NCBI GenBank assembly: GCA_019925795.1
Contig: CM034300.1
Span: 54,294,873 to 54,358,872 of the forward strand
Source: Dendrobium chrysotoxum
Taxonomy: Eukaryota; Streptophyta; Magnoliopsida; Asparagales; Orchidaceae
Direction of reading: 5' to 3'
DNA length: 64,000 nucleotides
This document shows, one piece after another, positions 46,272 to 57,142 of this stretch (within the stretch, counting starts at the first letter, position 1; every line of letters starts with the position of its first letter). The notes below the pieces were generated by a model that worked only from the letters and a program-made list of their open reading frames with translations, was not told the DNA's origin and did not search any database. Made by a program: the position numbers and the translations under genes.

Positions 46272-47408
46272 CTAAAATAGAGGCGGATCCTGATTAGAAG
46301 GAGGAGGCGGTGTTGGCGTAAAGTAACTATGAATGGCGGTGAAGTGTGCTCCAAACTAGGCAATGTATTGGTCATGCTGTTGTTGCTGCTGAGCAACATA
46401 GTCATTAAAGCACTGCAGATCCTCAGTGTGCTGTTGCTCCTGGGCAGCAACATAAGAATCAAATCGGGCCTCCCACTGGTCGAACTGCTGCACCAGATGA
46501 TCAAAAGGGGAAGCAATACGAAGGGGAGCAGGTGCATCAGGTGCAGCAGAGATAGGAACAGCTTCTTCCTCTTCCTCCTCAACATCCGGGGCGGGCTCCG
46601 GATGTAGTCGGGTACTGTGTAGGACATAGAATGAATTATTCATGAAGTAGGAAGGAGGGACATTGGCAGGGACTGGATATTATAGATCATATTTTGTCTC
46701 CAAAGAATATGCAATGATGTGTCCTAAAGCAAGATTTGGACGTCGTTTATGGCCCGGATCCCTAATGGTAGTGAGATGCTCGATATATCAGAAAAGAAGA
46801 TCAATAGCATTGAATTTCTGGTGGGCCATGATGTAATAGGTGGTCAGAGATAGTAAAGGGGTGATGTGAATATGATCCTTAGCCTTTGGGATGATGGAGG
46901 AATGAAGGACATGTTGAATGGTACAGGCATCCTTAAGAAGGGAAGTGCAAATGTTGTCGTGGTAGGGTGCATTGGTATTTCTAAGGAAGCAATTGGCGAT
47001 ACTCCAATCATAATCAAGATCAAAAATAAGGGTGTGGAGTTTGTCGCTAGTGACAGAGAGATGAAGGATATTATGAAAATCATGGGCTGTGAGTTTGACA
47101 GGTCGCTGATTAACTTAGGAGTGAAGGGTGGAGTAGTCAGCGGTGATGTGAAGATTTGCGAAGAAGACTTGGAGAAGTTCAAGGCTAAATGGGAAGGCCA
47201 GGGTGAGGATGAAGGTGAGGGAGGTATGCACAAACAGATCTAGGATAGGGTAGGTAAGAGTGCGGGGGTTTACGATTTTGGACTATGTGATTCCCACTTC
47301 AAGATATCATTCGAAGGCAGCCTGATTGGCTGCATTTAGAAAGTGGGGATCGACATTTCCCCATGAGGAGCTCACACCCTTTTGCCTTGATTGCTTCCCA
47401 CCATCCAT
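46272..47408 (-). pseudogene. env-like ORF / putative plant transposon protein
   Basis: A 379-codon minus-strand frame from an ATG at 47408 to a stop at 46272, with no frameshift but six internal stops. The N-terminal half holds FFANLHITADYSTLHS and VKLTAHDFHNILHLS, typical of the 'putative plant transposon protein' domain found in the third ORF of SIRE/Maximus elements. The C-terminal part is acidic then Gln-rich (DVEEEEEEAV; YVAAQEQQHTEDLQC) with likely coiled-coil character. Several stops look like CGA to TGA or CAG to TAG changes, as expected from methylated-cytosine decay. Its role is unknown; comparison to envelope is only positional. An LTR-like promoter array lies just upstream. Confidence 0.75.
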
Positions 47409-47469
47409 TAGAAACACAAGAGAGGAAGTATGGAAGGAGAGGTGTGAAGAAGGCTGAAGAAAATGGCTG

Positions 47470-47477
47470 TTTAAATA
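47470..47477 (-). promoter_or_regulatory. TATA-like box upstream of env-like ORF
   Basis: The minus strand reads TCTATTTAAACAG, 62-69 bp upstream of the env-like ATG and immediately downstream of an internal palindrome array, the same geometry as in the LTR U3. Confidence 0.5.
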
Positions 47478-47479
47478 GA

Positions 47480-48000
47480 AATCAACTGGATCGTCCAGGA
47501 CAATAGGAGTAATTATGACGGCTAGAATGATTGATCAAAAAGGTGGTTGGATCATCCATGATAATAATAGATCGTCTAGGATGATTAGAGCAGGCGATCG
47601 TCCCGAGGAATCAAGCCGGATGACCGTTGACAAAAAGTATCATCCAAGATGATTAGGTGGATCGTCAAGGATGATATGCAATAAATGTATAGGACAGGCT
47701 GAATTTAAATCATCCAACTGCTGATACGTGGATCATCCGGGATGATGAGGTGGATCGTCCAGGATGATGAACAATAATTGGTGCATTCTCAGCCGTTTTA
47801 TCAAGATCAGGAGGTATGGATCATATCATCTAGGATGATGGAAGGATCATCTAGGACGATCACCAATAATTGATGCATCTCAGCAGTATGACCAGAGTGG
47901 GGACAATTTGAAGGGATCATCCAGGACGATGTATGGATCGTCCAGAATGAAGAAGATCGTTCAGGATGATGTGGGGATCATCCAGGACGATGTGAAGAAA
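47480..48000. repeat. Internal array of the 15-bp palindrome
   Basis: Roughly a dozen copies (GGATCGTCCAGGATGATGA, GGATCATCCAGGACGATGT and variants) between the stem-loop array and the env-like ORF. Many copies show CGT to CAT or ACG to ATG changes on one arm. Confidence 0.85.
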
Positions 48001-48479
48001 AAAAGAAAAAGATGGAGGATTGAGATGAAAGATTAGGGATCCCAAAAACACATATGGTAAAACGAAAAACAAAAGCAGAGTAAATAAAACTCGAAATGAG
48101 AGACAAAAACTAATGATTTTTTTTGAATCGATCTGCTCCAGTAAATCAAAATTTTTGCTTGATTTTAAATCCAAAAACCAATAAGAAGACTATCGACAGT
48201 GTTGAAATCTAAAAAAATTTAGAAAATTGACTTTCATAAGTCCCACCTCGGACACCTTATAGATGCAAATTTCTTTCAAAATAAAAATCTAATTCAGAAG
48301 AAAAGAAATTAGATTCAAAAAGAGATCCTTTCAATCCTCGTTCCAGAAAAATATCTGATATAATAGTATTACAAAGTAAGAAATCAGAAATCAAGATTTT
48401 CAAAGTCAAGCTTTTGAAAATATTAAGTGGCGCACGGATTTTTCTAAGACATTTATCGATCTGAAAGGGAAGAAAGCTT

Positions 48480-48660
48480 GGTTTGGGCTTATTTTGTGCC
48501 TCTTTTTCAATTTATTTGGCACTTTGCGCATCTTTTAATTTTTGATACACTTTGTGTATCTTTTATTTTGGCGACATTTCACATCTTTTCAGCTTTGGGC
48601 TCATTTTGTGCTTCTTTTTCAATTTATTTGGTGCACTACGCTTCTTTTGTAAGCTTTCTT
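48480..48660. repeat. Array of short stem-loops downstream of pol
   Basis: Six units of 26-33 bp, each with a small inverted repeat around a TTTG centre, such as GATACACTTTGTGTATC, followed by a TCTTTT run. Shared with 2950-3115 and 59285-59430. Confidence 0.7.
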
Positions 48661-49304
48661 CCTTTCATAATCATTAAAGAGTCTCAACTGTGAAATTATC
48701 TTTCAGACATAGGAGACGATAAAACTCCCTCTCCACAATAAGGAAGAGTAATTCACAAAGCGAAAATCGTATATCATATGATAGGTGCAATCACTTGGTT
48801 CAGAAAATCATAACAATGACTCAAAATTTTCAAAATACTATTTATATGAGGTAGATTACTGTAGGAAGATAAAATAGATCTCTATTTCAAAAACTAACTT
48901 TTTAATTTTGAAGAAGATTTTTATTCAAAAGAAATAATGCACCATTAAAGGAGTTAGAGGAAGAGAAACAATCATCGATGTTTCTTCCCTTTAACAGATC
49001 CAGTGGAATCAATCACTGCTTACAAGCTTCCAAACCAAAAATCAAGGCAAAATCTTTAGTCACAAATCCAGTTTATCAACAGTAGTGAGGAGTGATCGGA
49101 TTTTGAAAAACATAAAATGGTAAGTAAGAACCAAGCAGGAAATCACATCAAAATAAATATTTGAATCAAACTAACAACAAGATTAAAAATAAAAATCAGC
49201 AGAAAAATAAAAATCAACAAAAAATAGATAATCAAATCAAATAACTAACTAATAGAAACAGAATGAAAAATAGACAAATCAAAAATTAGTAGTCATCAAA
49301 ATCA

Positions 49305-50707
49305 AGCATTTATGTCAATCACTCCTAATCTGGTTCACAAAATGCTGAATGAGTCAAAGGCCAGTGGTTTAGTAAATATGTCAGCTAACTAATTTTATGT
49401 TGCTATATGATGTAGCTCAATGTCCCCTTTTATAACATGGTCCCTAATGAAGTGATGCCTTTCATCAATATGTTTGGTTCTAGAATGTTGGATTGGATTC
49501 TTAGAAATACAGATGGCACTAGTATTATCACACAGAACAGAAATTGTGCCCACAGGTAATCCTAAATCCAAGACTTGTTGCTTCAACCAAAGAACTTAGG
49601 CCACACAACTTCTTAAGGCAATGTACTCAGCTTCAGCAGTAAAAAGTGCAACTGAGTTCTATTTTCTACCGGACCAGGAGACTAAAGACTATCCTATGAA
49701 TTGACAAGTTTCAAAAGTGCTTTTCTATCCACCCTACACCCTGTAAAGTAAGAATCAGAATATCCAATAATCTCAAAAGAGGTGCTATACCTAGGGTACC
49801 AGATTCCTAGGTTTGGGGTCCCTAAAAGATATCTAAGAATTCTCTTAACAGCCATCAGGTGGGACTCTTTAGGATCAGCTTGAAACCTAGCACAAAGACA
49901 AACATTAAATATGATATTAGGTTGGCTAGCAGTCAGGTAAAGCAGTGATCCAATTATTCCTCTATACTTCTTCTGATCAACAGATTTTCCACTTGAATCC
50001 TTATCTAACTGAACAGAGGAGCTCATGGGAGTGTTGATTGGCTTGGCTTTGTCCATTTCAAATTTCTTCAATATATCCTTAGTGTATTTAGATTGACTGA
50101 GAAAGGTTCCATCATCCATTTGCCTTATACTAAAACCCAAAAAGTAGGACAACTCTCCCATCATACTCATCTCAAACTCCTTACTCATTATTTTAGAAAA
50201 CTCATCACATAAATATTTATCAGAAGATCCAAAAATTATATCATCAACATAGATCTGGATAATGAGTAAATCATCCCCTACTCTCCTCAGAAAAAGGGTG
50301 GTGTCTACGCTCCCTTTAACAAATTCTCTTTCTAACAGAAATGTGCTAAGCCTTTCATACCAAGCTCTGGGTGCCTGTTTTAATCCATATAAGGCTATTT
50401 TTAATTTATAAACATGATTTGGATATTGGAAACTCTCAAAACCTGGGGGTTATACTATAAAAATATTATCTTTTTTTACCCCATTTAAAAAGGCACTCTT
50501 GACATCCATTTGAAACATCTTAAATCCCTTATAACAGGCAAAGGCTAGTAGCACCCTAATGGCTTCCAATCTAGCTACAGGGGCGAAGGTCTCCTCAAAA
50601 TCAATCCCTTCAATCTGATTATATCCCTTAGCCACTAGTCTTACCTTATTCCTAACCACCACACCACAATCATTCACCTTATTCTTAAAGACCCACTTGG
50701 TTCTCAC
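49305..50707 (-). pseudogene. SIRE-type reverse transcriptase and RNase H
   Basis: The RT starts TKWVFKNKVNDCG, with LVAKGYNQIEGIDFEETFAP and MDVKSAFLNG. A stop at 50450 and small breaks follow. The catalytic IYVDDIIFGSSD is intact near 50240. The connection segment (50188-49694) includes ELSYFLGFSIRQ and YRGIIGSLLYLTASQPNI. RNase H (49693-49395) shows degraded CHASSC-like residues, then SVLCDNTSAICISKNP and RTKHIDERHHFIRDH; the end (ADIFTKPLAFDSF, near 49350) is past a stop. The enzyme would copy element RNA into DNA in virus-like particles; this copy is broken. Confidence 0.9.
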
Positions 50708-50740
50708 TATACTTTGATTCCTAGGTCTTTCTACTATTTC

Positions 50741-51931
50741 CTAAACATCGTTCCTTACAAATTGATTCAATTCCTCTTGCATAGCTAAGATCCAAAACTC
50801 ATCAGAAAGGGCTTGATTGATATTGGTGGATTCTGTCATTGAGATAAAGGCAGAGTGGTTTACTTCCTTCCTAAGTCCATGCCTAGTCCTAACACCTTCA
50901 AAAGGGTCTCCTAAGATCAATTCTTTAGGATGACTCGATGAATATCTCCAATCTCTAGGCAGAGTGGTTTGAGGTTCTACCCTTTCCTCTAAATTTGCAT
51001 TTTCAATCCCTTGGGTAATCTCCCATACCTCTTCTTCTTCCTCAACTCTAGTTACCTTAGGATCAGATTCATCAAACACCACATGACTTGTATCTTCCAC
51101 CACCAAAGTACTCTTATTAAACACCCTAAAGGATTTCCCCACACTAGAATAGCCTAAGAACACTCCTTCATCAGATTTGGGGTCAAAATTTCCTAAGGAT
51201 GATTTCCCATTGTTCAGAATGAAAACCTTACAGCTAAAAATATGGAGGTGGGACAGGTTTGGGGTTCTACCCCTAATGATCTCATAAGGTGTCTTGTTCA
51301 GATTGGATCTGACATTCACCCTATTCAGCACATAACAGGTAGTGTTGACCGCTTCAGCCCAAAAATATTTTGGAAGTGAATACTCAGTAAGCATGGCTCT
51401 AGCGGCTTCCACTAAGGTCCTGATCTTCCTTTCAGCTACCCTGTTCTGCTGAGGGATTCTAGGAGCTAAAAAATTGTGACTAATCCCTTCCTCCTCACAG
51501 AATGTTCCAAATTTCACATTTTTAAACTCTCCACCATGATCTCTATGAATAGTTAAGATCTCACAACCTAACTTCCTCTGAATCCAAGTGGAGAAGGACT
51601 TAAATTCATCAAATGACTCAGATTTATGTGACAGAAATTTAATCCAAGTGAACCTCGTGTAATCATCAATAATCACAAAACCATAGACTTTCCCCCCTAA
51701 GCTGGCAGTGCTAATGGGTCCAAAGAGATCCATGTGAAGGACTTCTAAAGGTCTAGAGGTGCTAATATCCTTAACAGAGTGAAAGGAGGACTGGACTTGC
51801 TTCCCTAATTGACAGGCATCACACAGGTGGTCCTTAGTGAACTTAAGCTTGGGTACACCTCTAACTAAGTCCTTTTGGGTGACTCTCCTAAGGGTTTTCA
51901 TACTAGCATGACATAATCTTCTGTGCCACAA
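50741..51931 (-). pseudogene. SIRE-type integrase
   Basis: An open 396-codon stretch. The zinc-binding HHCC is seen in WHRRLCHAS and LCDACQLGKQ. The catalytic triad is in LHMDLFGP, HRDHGGEF and PQQNRVAERK; the usual Gly of PQQNG is Arg here. A hinge with acidic EEEEEVWE follows and the block ends in the pre-RT ALSDEFWILAMQEELNQF. It would insert element DNA into chromosomes. It is one of the best preserved segments, interrupted only at its ends. Confidence 0.9.
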
Positions 51932-52084
51932 CCAAGACTTATCAGCAGTAGTTTTTAAGCAAATTAAATTATCAACTTTAATGCAACTTACATCCAGCTT
52001 ATAGACATTGTTGATCCTTTGTCTTTGTAAAACAATTTTTTTATTTAAGCTTAAAATGTAGCAAGTGGGAAAGAATTTGATGTT

Positions 52085-52348
52085 TTATCCTTTGTCACAG
52101 AGTTGACTGATGCTCAATAGGTTGTGTTTCGGTCTATCTACAAGTAACACATTGTCAATCATAAAATTCTTTGAATCACCAATCATACCTGAACCTATCA
52201 CCCTCCTGGTGGTATTATCTCCAAGTGTAACCTTGCCTCCAGCCCTGGCCTCCAGCGAAATGAACTGATTTGCATCTCTAGTCATGTGTCTTGAACATCT
52301 GCTATCCAGATACCACATGCTCTCACGAGGTCTTAGGTGAGAGCACAC
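52085..52348 (-). pseudogene. SIRE-type aspartic protease
   Basis: MWYLDSRCSRHMTRD occupies the position of the usual WYLDSGCSRHMTG. The catalytic DSG has become DSR, which would inactivate the enzyme. LSISQLCDKG closes the domain. It sits between the gag extension and integrase as in other copia elements. Confidence 0.88.
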
Positions 52349-54141
52349 CTATAAAATCATCAAATGTTCCTTCTTATGAAAAGAAGAATACAATGCATGT
52401 GTATTGTGCTGTGAAACATGCAATTTGGGCCTCCACACCCAATGTGTACTACGGTAAATAGTGCAGGTGTGGGAGATATGTCTTAATATGCCACAAGAAA
52501 AATATCTAACACCAGAAAAAGGGTTAACTAATCTACGTGGGTGATAGTGCCTCTTCCTAGGTTTGAATGAAACATGCTTTAATGATTTTGAAACAGATTC
52601 TTTAAAAGGTGGAGGTGCATAAAACTGTGTAAAAGTAGGATGTGTTTCATTTTTCTCAAAAGCACTGATTTTAACTTTTAGAAATTCATTTTCTTTCTTC
52701 AAACTTATAATTTCAAAGTTTAATGCTCCCCTACTACTCTCCACGTCACATGCCATATTGTCTAATTCTTTAAAAGCTTTTTCTAAATCAACATGTGAGA
52801 TTTTCAATAAATCATGTTCAATAATTAAATTAGAATGCTTTTTGTTTAGCTCATCAAATTCATCATGTAAAGACATGTGATTGCTGTCAAGTGTGGAATG
52901 ATCTTTAACTATAGAATCATGCTCTTTTTGTAAGGTTAAGAAATCCAATTTCAGACTAGCATGCAATTTCTTAAGTTTTCTATAAGATGCGTGAATTCTT
53001 TCAAATACTTCAAATAATTAATCATAAGTAAGCTCACATACCTCTTCCTGGTCAGACTGACCAGGATGATCATCAGCCATCAGACAAAAGTTGGTTTCCT
53101 CCTCTTCAGCTTCAGTCTCAGAGGAGTTGGATGCAGAATTTGCCCAGAACGCCTTCTGAATCCACTTATTGTCCTTCCTGAACTTGTGTTTCTCCTCACC
53201 CTTCTCCTTTCTTGGGTGAGCTTTAAGTGTAGGACAATCAGCCTTAATGTGTCCAGGCTTCCTGCATTCAAAACAAACAGTATCAGATGAACCTTTAAAA
53301 TTTTTGCTGGACTTACCCTTGTTCCACTTCTAAAAGTTCTTGTGTTTCTTCCTTAGAAAGCTTTTGAATTGCTTAGTGATTAAGGCAACATCATCGCTAT
53401 CAGACCCGGAAGTACTAGTATCACTATCGTTGGCCTTCAGTGCCGCTATTTTCACCTTCTTCTTCTCACCTGCATCAAGATGTCTTTGGTTCACCCCTTG
53501 CTCGTAAGCAATGAGTGATCCAAGTAAGCTATAAATAGAGTAAGTATTCAAATCTTTAGATTCAGTGATTGTAGTTATCTTAGCATCATACGAAGAAGGC
53601 AAACATCTAAGAATTTTGTTCACTCTTTCATAGTTTGTAAGTTCTCTTCCTAAGGCATGCAAAGAAGTGACAATTTGAGTGAACCTCGTATACATTTTAG
53701 AAATGAATTCAGTAGTTTTCATGCAAAAAAGTTTGTAGTCATGAAGAAATATGTTTAACCTAGATTGTTTGACTTCAGTTGTACCTTGATAGGTGATGCA
53801 CAATCTATCCCAAATTTCTTTATCAATTGTACAAGTAGAGACACGCATGTAATCCTCAGATTTTAAAGCAGAGAAAAAATAGTTCAAATATTTGGCATTC
53901 AGTTGGCTAAGTCACGATCATCAAAAGTCCAATCAGTGAAAGACAGTTCAGTTTTAACATTGTTAATAATTCTAAACGGTGGTTCATAGTCATCCTTAAC
54001 AAACATTCACATGCGGTAATCAATTGATTGAAGAAAAGTGGACATGCGAGTTTTCCAAAAATCAAAGGGTATGTTATCAAACAATGGCGGTCATGTAATT
54101 GAATAACCGTCAGTAGTATTATGATTACCAAAGTTAGCCAT
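52349..54141 (-). pseudogene. SIRE-type gag with zinc knuckle and coiled-coil extension
   Basis: The ATG is at 54141 (MANFGNHNTTDGYSIT), about 45 bp after the primer-binding site; a TGG to TGA change follows at once (IT-stop-PPLF). A frameshift near 53905 leads to the 185-codon capsid part (53887-53330: SALKSEDYMRVSTC, LRCLPSSYDAKITTI, LGSLIAYEQ). The zinc knuckle CFECRKPGHIKADCP lies near 53265-53310. Then a long coiled coil (52966-52700: DEFDELNKKHSNLIIEHDLL, VDLEKAFKELDN) typical of SIRE gag, and a second partial knuckle (YFSCGILRHISHTC). It is structural and non-enzymatic. Confidence 0.85.
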
Positions 54142-54185
54142 GGATCAAATTCAAAAGTTTTTCAAAACTAGATTTTATGAATCCC

Positions 54186-54197
54186 GCTCTAATACCA
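54186..54197 (-). other. SIRE-type primer-binding site
   Basis: The minus strand reads TGGTATTAGAGC, one change from the initiator tRNA-Met site, two bases inside the 5' LTR end. Confidence 0.9.
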
Positions 54198-54198
54198 C

Positions 54199-55896
54199 TT
54201 AAAAGTTTGATAAGGATGTTAAGCCCTGATGAACTAGTTCCGAGGCTAACCAAGAGGGAGGGTGAATTGGTTATTTAAAAATTCAAGAGCAACAAGAAAA
54301 ATCTTTTCAATGATTTACAGCAGAAACAAGAAAATACATAAATGAAAAGATCAACAATATATTTCACCCAAGCAGATAATAACAGGAAACTAAAGTGCAG
54401 AAAATAATTAGAAAAAACACACCAGATTTTATAGTGGTTCGGTCAACTTGACCTACGTCTACTCCCCAGAGCCTCTCCTCCAGGTATTGCAGTAACACAA
54501 AAGTGACTCTCCTTCTGCTCCCACAGTAAGGCAGAGAAGCCTGTACACAACTCCATTCCACCAACCCGGTGAGGCAGAGAACCTGAACTACTTTTACTTC
54601 CTCCTGAAGCAGGCAGAGAACCCAGACTCCTTTCACTTCCTCCTGAAGCAGGCAGAGAACCTGAACGCATTTTAGTTTCTCCTGAAGCAGGTAGAGAACC
54701 TGGATCTTCTTGCGAACGATCCTCCAACAGAAAGCCCCGACAAGATGAGAGATGATGAATGGAGAAGATGACTTTGATCATTGCTTGGAGCAACCTTTGT
54801 GAATCCCTCATAAACTCCCCCTCACAAGATCCTCTCTCTCTCTGTCCCAAACTCTCTCTCTCTCTCTAGGGCTTCTCTATAAAGGGAAGTGGCAAAAAAA
54901 TTTTCTTGTTGGAAGAAAAAGAACTATTATAGGAGGGCTCAAAATTTGCCCTAAATCTCAACTGGTCGGCCAATATCATCCAGGATGATCTATAGATCAT
55001 CCTGTACGATTAGTTCAAAATCACCTGTTTTAGCTTGAACGATTAATAGAAAAAAAATTTCACATCGTCCCGTATGATTCTACGATCGTCCGGGATGATT
55101 CGTGCAAATTCAAGAATTTCATCCAGAAGATCACTCTGGTCGTCCAGAGAAACTTATGCTGGATGACCTAAAAATGACTTTATCATCCAGGATGATATTG
55201 ATATCGTCCTATATGATTAGTTCAAAAAGTAGCAAAGTCGTCCTGATCACCGCTCTGGACATACAGCTGAAACACACTGGATGATCACGATCGTCCCGGA
55301 TGATCTTGCGATCGTCCCGGAAGATGTGATCGTATCAATTAAATATTAATTGCTTTCCTTAATCACCAAACTAATTTAAGCATGATTGTACTGGATCGTC
55401 CGGGATGATACACGTATCGCCCAGGATGATCAGATTAAATCTCTAAAAATAAAACTTGCCTAACTTGATCTGGCGGCTGAGAATTTTTTATTTGAGCCTA
55501 TCATCGCGTACGATGTATGGATCATCCAGGATGATCGTCTTAATCAGACAGACTTAACTTGGTAGCCCTAATTAGGGTTTCTATTTTTACTTGGTCGTTC
55601 AGGACGATGTAAATATCATCCAGGATGATATGAATAAAAATTGAACAGAACCTCTAATTCACTCAAGCTCTCCCCATGAGTGTGTGTGTGCAAGGTTACT
55701 TAGCTAGGGGATCAGTTATATTACATTTGACTCAAGAAAAATAAAAATATTACATTTAGACACACTTGTACCCGATCTTGAGTTAGCTTGAGTTGCTTTT
55801 GATCTTTTGTACCTGACAAGAGTTAGCCAAGCAAAATAGAATACAAACACGTTTGTCATCATCAAAACTATACTTTTTGAAACTAGATTTATAACA
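54199..55896 (-). repeat. SIRE-type 5' LTR
   Basis: 1698 bp, matching 44330-45995 block by block (AAGCCCTGATGAACTAGT, AGGCAGAGAACC repeats, CTCTCTCTC tracts, palindrome array 55000-55640, GTGTGTGTGCAAGGTTACTT). More of its palindromes have the ATCATCC/GGATGAT form than in the 3' LTR. Confidence 0.9.
55000..55640. repeat. U3 palindrome array of the 5' LTR
   Basis: Same array as 45090-45760, including ATCGTCCCGGATGATC, ATCGTCCGGGATGAT and ATCATCCAGGATGAT forms. Confidence 0.85.
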
Positions 55897-57137
55897 AAAA
55901 TCCCCATTAGCATTATTTTATCCACCCATGGTCATCCCATGAACCAAAAGCCCATAAACACACTCACATTTTTCAAAATACCAAATATGTCCTAAACCCA
56001 TCAAAATTGACATTTTGAACATCACATCTACATTGGACCTATCCATTACATTTGAAATGTCCCAAGAACCTATTTGAGCCATTCTAAATCTAAACCAAGC
56101 CTTGGTGAACCCTTTGACCAAGGTTTAAATCTAAAATCCCAAAATGCCCTTTATGCTTGATATATGTATTTTTAATATCTAAGCATGCCCAACCCTTAAA
56201 TTTGCATTCTAAACCTTCCATACCTACACTTAAACTCAACCAAGCCCACTTGATCCCATGGTTGACTGATAAGTGTAAATAATATGTTATTTTATATGTT
56301 ATAATTTCAATGAAAATGTGTTATTTTAGTTATATTATGCAGTAAAAATACAAAAAGGCATAAAAATTCTAAGTTCCATATTATGCCGTGGTGTTGGAAC
56401 AAACAACATCACAGCACCATCGAAGACACCATTGGAGCACCAGAGTATCAACATTGTAATGCCAACTTATCTCTCAGATAGTGCTGCAGCAGTGGAATAT
56501 CAACTTCGTAGTGACGAGTGTTCTATTGTCTAGCGCCGTGGCATCACAATCAATAATTCTTCTATGCCCAAATTTCCCTTTCGACACAGTAACATCCGAA
56601 AGTCACTAGTGCTATATCATGATAGTTGTAACTTCCCAAGGATACGACCTGTTAGCGAAATGATGTGACAGTTCACTAAAATAACTGATCCAAATTAGTA
56701 AGCACCGCGGTGGAATAAGTAAAATAGCACAGCATAGTTAGTTCATTTATTGGGCAGCAGCACTAATCTTTATAGCACCATAGCGCTAAATGCCTATTTA
56801 TGTTTTCCTATAAATAGTTATTGAGTTATGTTTGTAGGGGAGTTTTTTCACCTCGATAATTTTAATACAATTCATAGTGCTTATCTAAATTTCCCTTAGG
56901 TTGAAAACTAAGGAAATTTAGAGAAGTACTTGATACCATCAATAGAGTATTTGTCTTGTGTTTATGGAAGCAATTCTATAAGTAAAAAGGAGTGTGGAGT
57001 GGAGGAGATCCATTGAACCTATCTTTTGATATCTATCTCTTATATTTACTTTCTACCATGCTATTAATGAAAATATATTTGCTTAAAATTTTCTCTATGT
57101 TAGGCTAAATTCTCTAATTTTGGATTGATGAAGTAAG
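55897..57137. other. Sequence between two SIRE-family elements
   Basis: No gene supported. The only local structure noted is an imperfect 15-bp inverted repeat at 56884-56922 (TCTAAATTTCCCTTAG; CTAAGGAAATTTAGA) with an 8-base loop. Confidence 0.5.
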
Positions 57138-57142
57138 TATCA

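Larger units (their letters stand above)
44330..55896 (-). mobile_element. SIRE/Maximus-type Ty1-copia element with env-like ORF
   Basis: An 11.6-kb minus-strand element: 5' LTR 54199-55896, primer-binding site, gag, protease, integrase, RT, RNase H, a stem-loop array, a palindrome array, an env-like ORF, polypurine tract and 3' LTR 44330-45995. Copia domain order plus a third ORF downstream of pol and long LTRs define the SIRE/Maximus lineage. The LTRs are clearly related over their length but differ at many CpG-type positions. I could not find a matching 5-bp duplication (CAAAG left, AAAAT right). Coding regions carry scattered stops and frameshifts but no large deletion. Confidence 0.9.

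Noticed and set aside
46844..47243. Long frames on both strands (129 and 125 codons)
   Set aside because: The minus-strand one is a shifted frame of the env-like ORF and the plus-strand one is its antisense; the true frame is the 379-codon reading 47408-46272.
45090..48000. Regularly repeated palindromes suggesting a CRISPR-like array
   Set aside because: The window is plant nuclear DNA, spacers are of variable length and partly repeated, and the arrays coincide with LTR U3 regions.
44330..55896. A clean 5-bp target duplication for the large SIRE-type element
   Set aside because: Left flank CAAAG and right flank AAAAT do not match, so I did not claim one.
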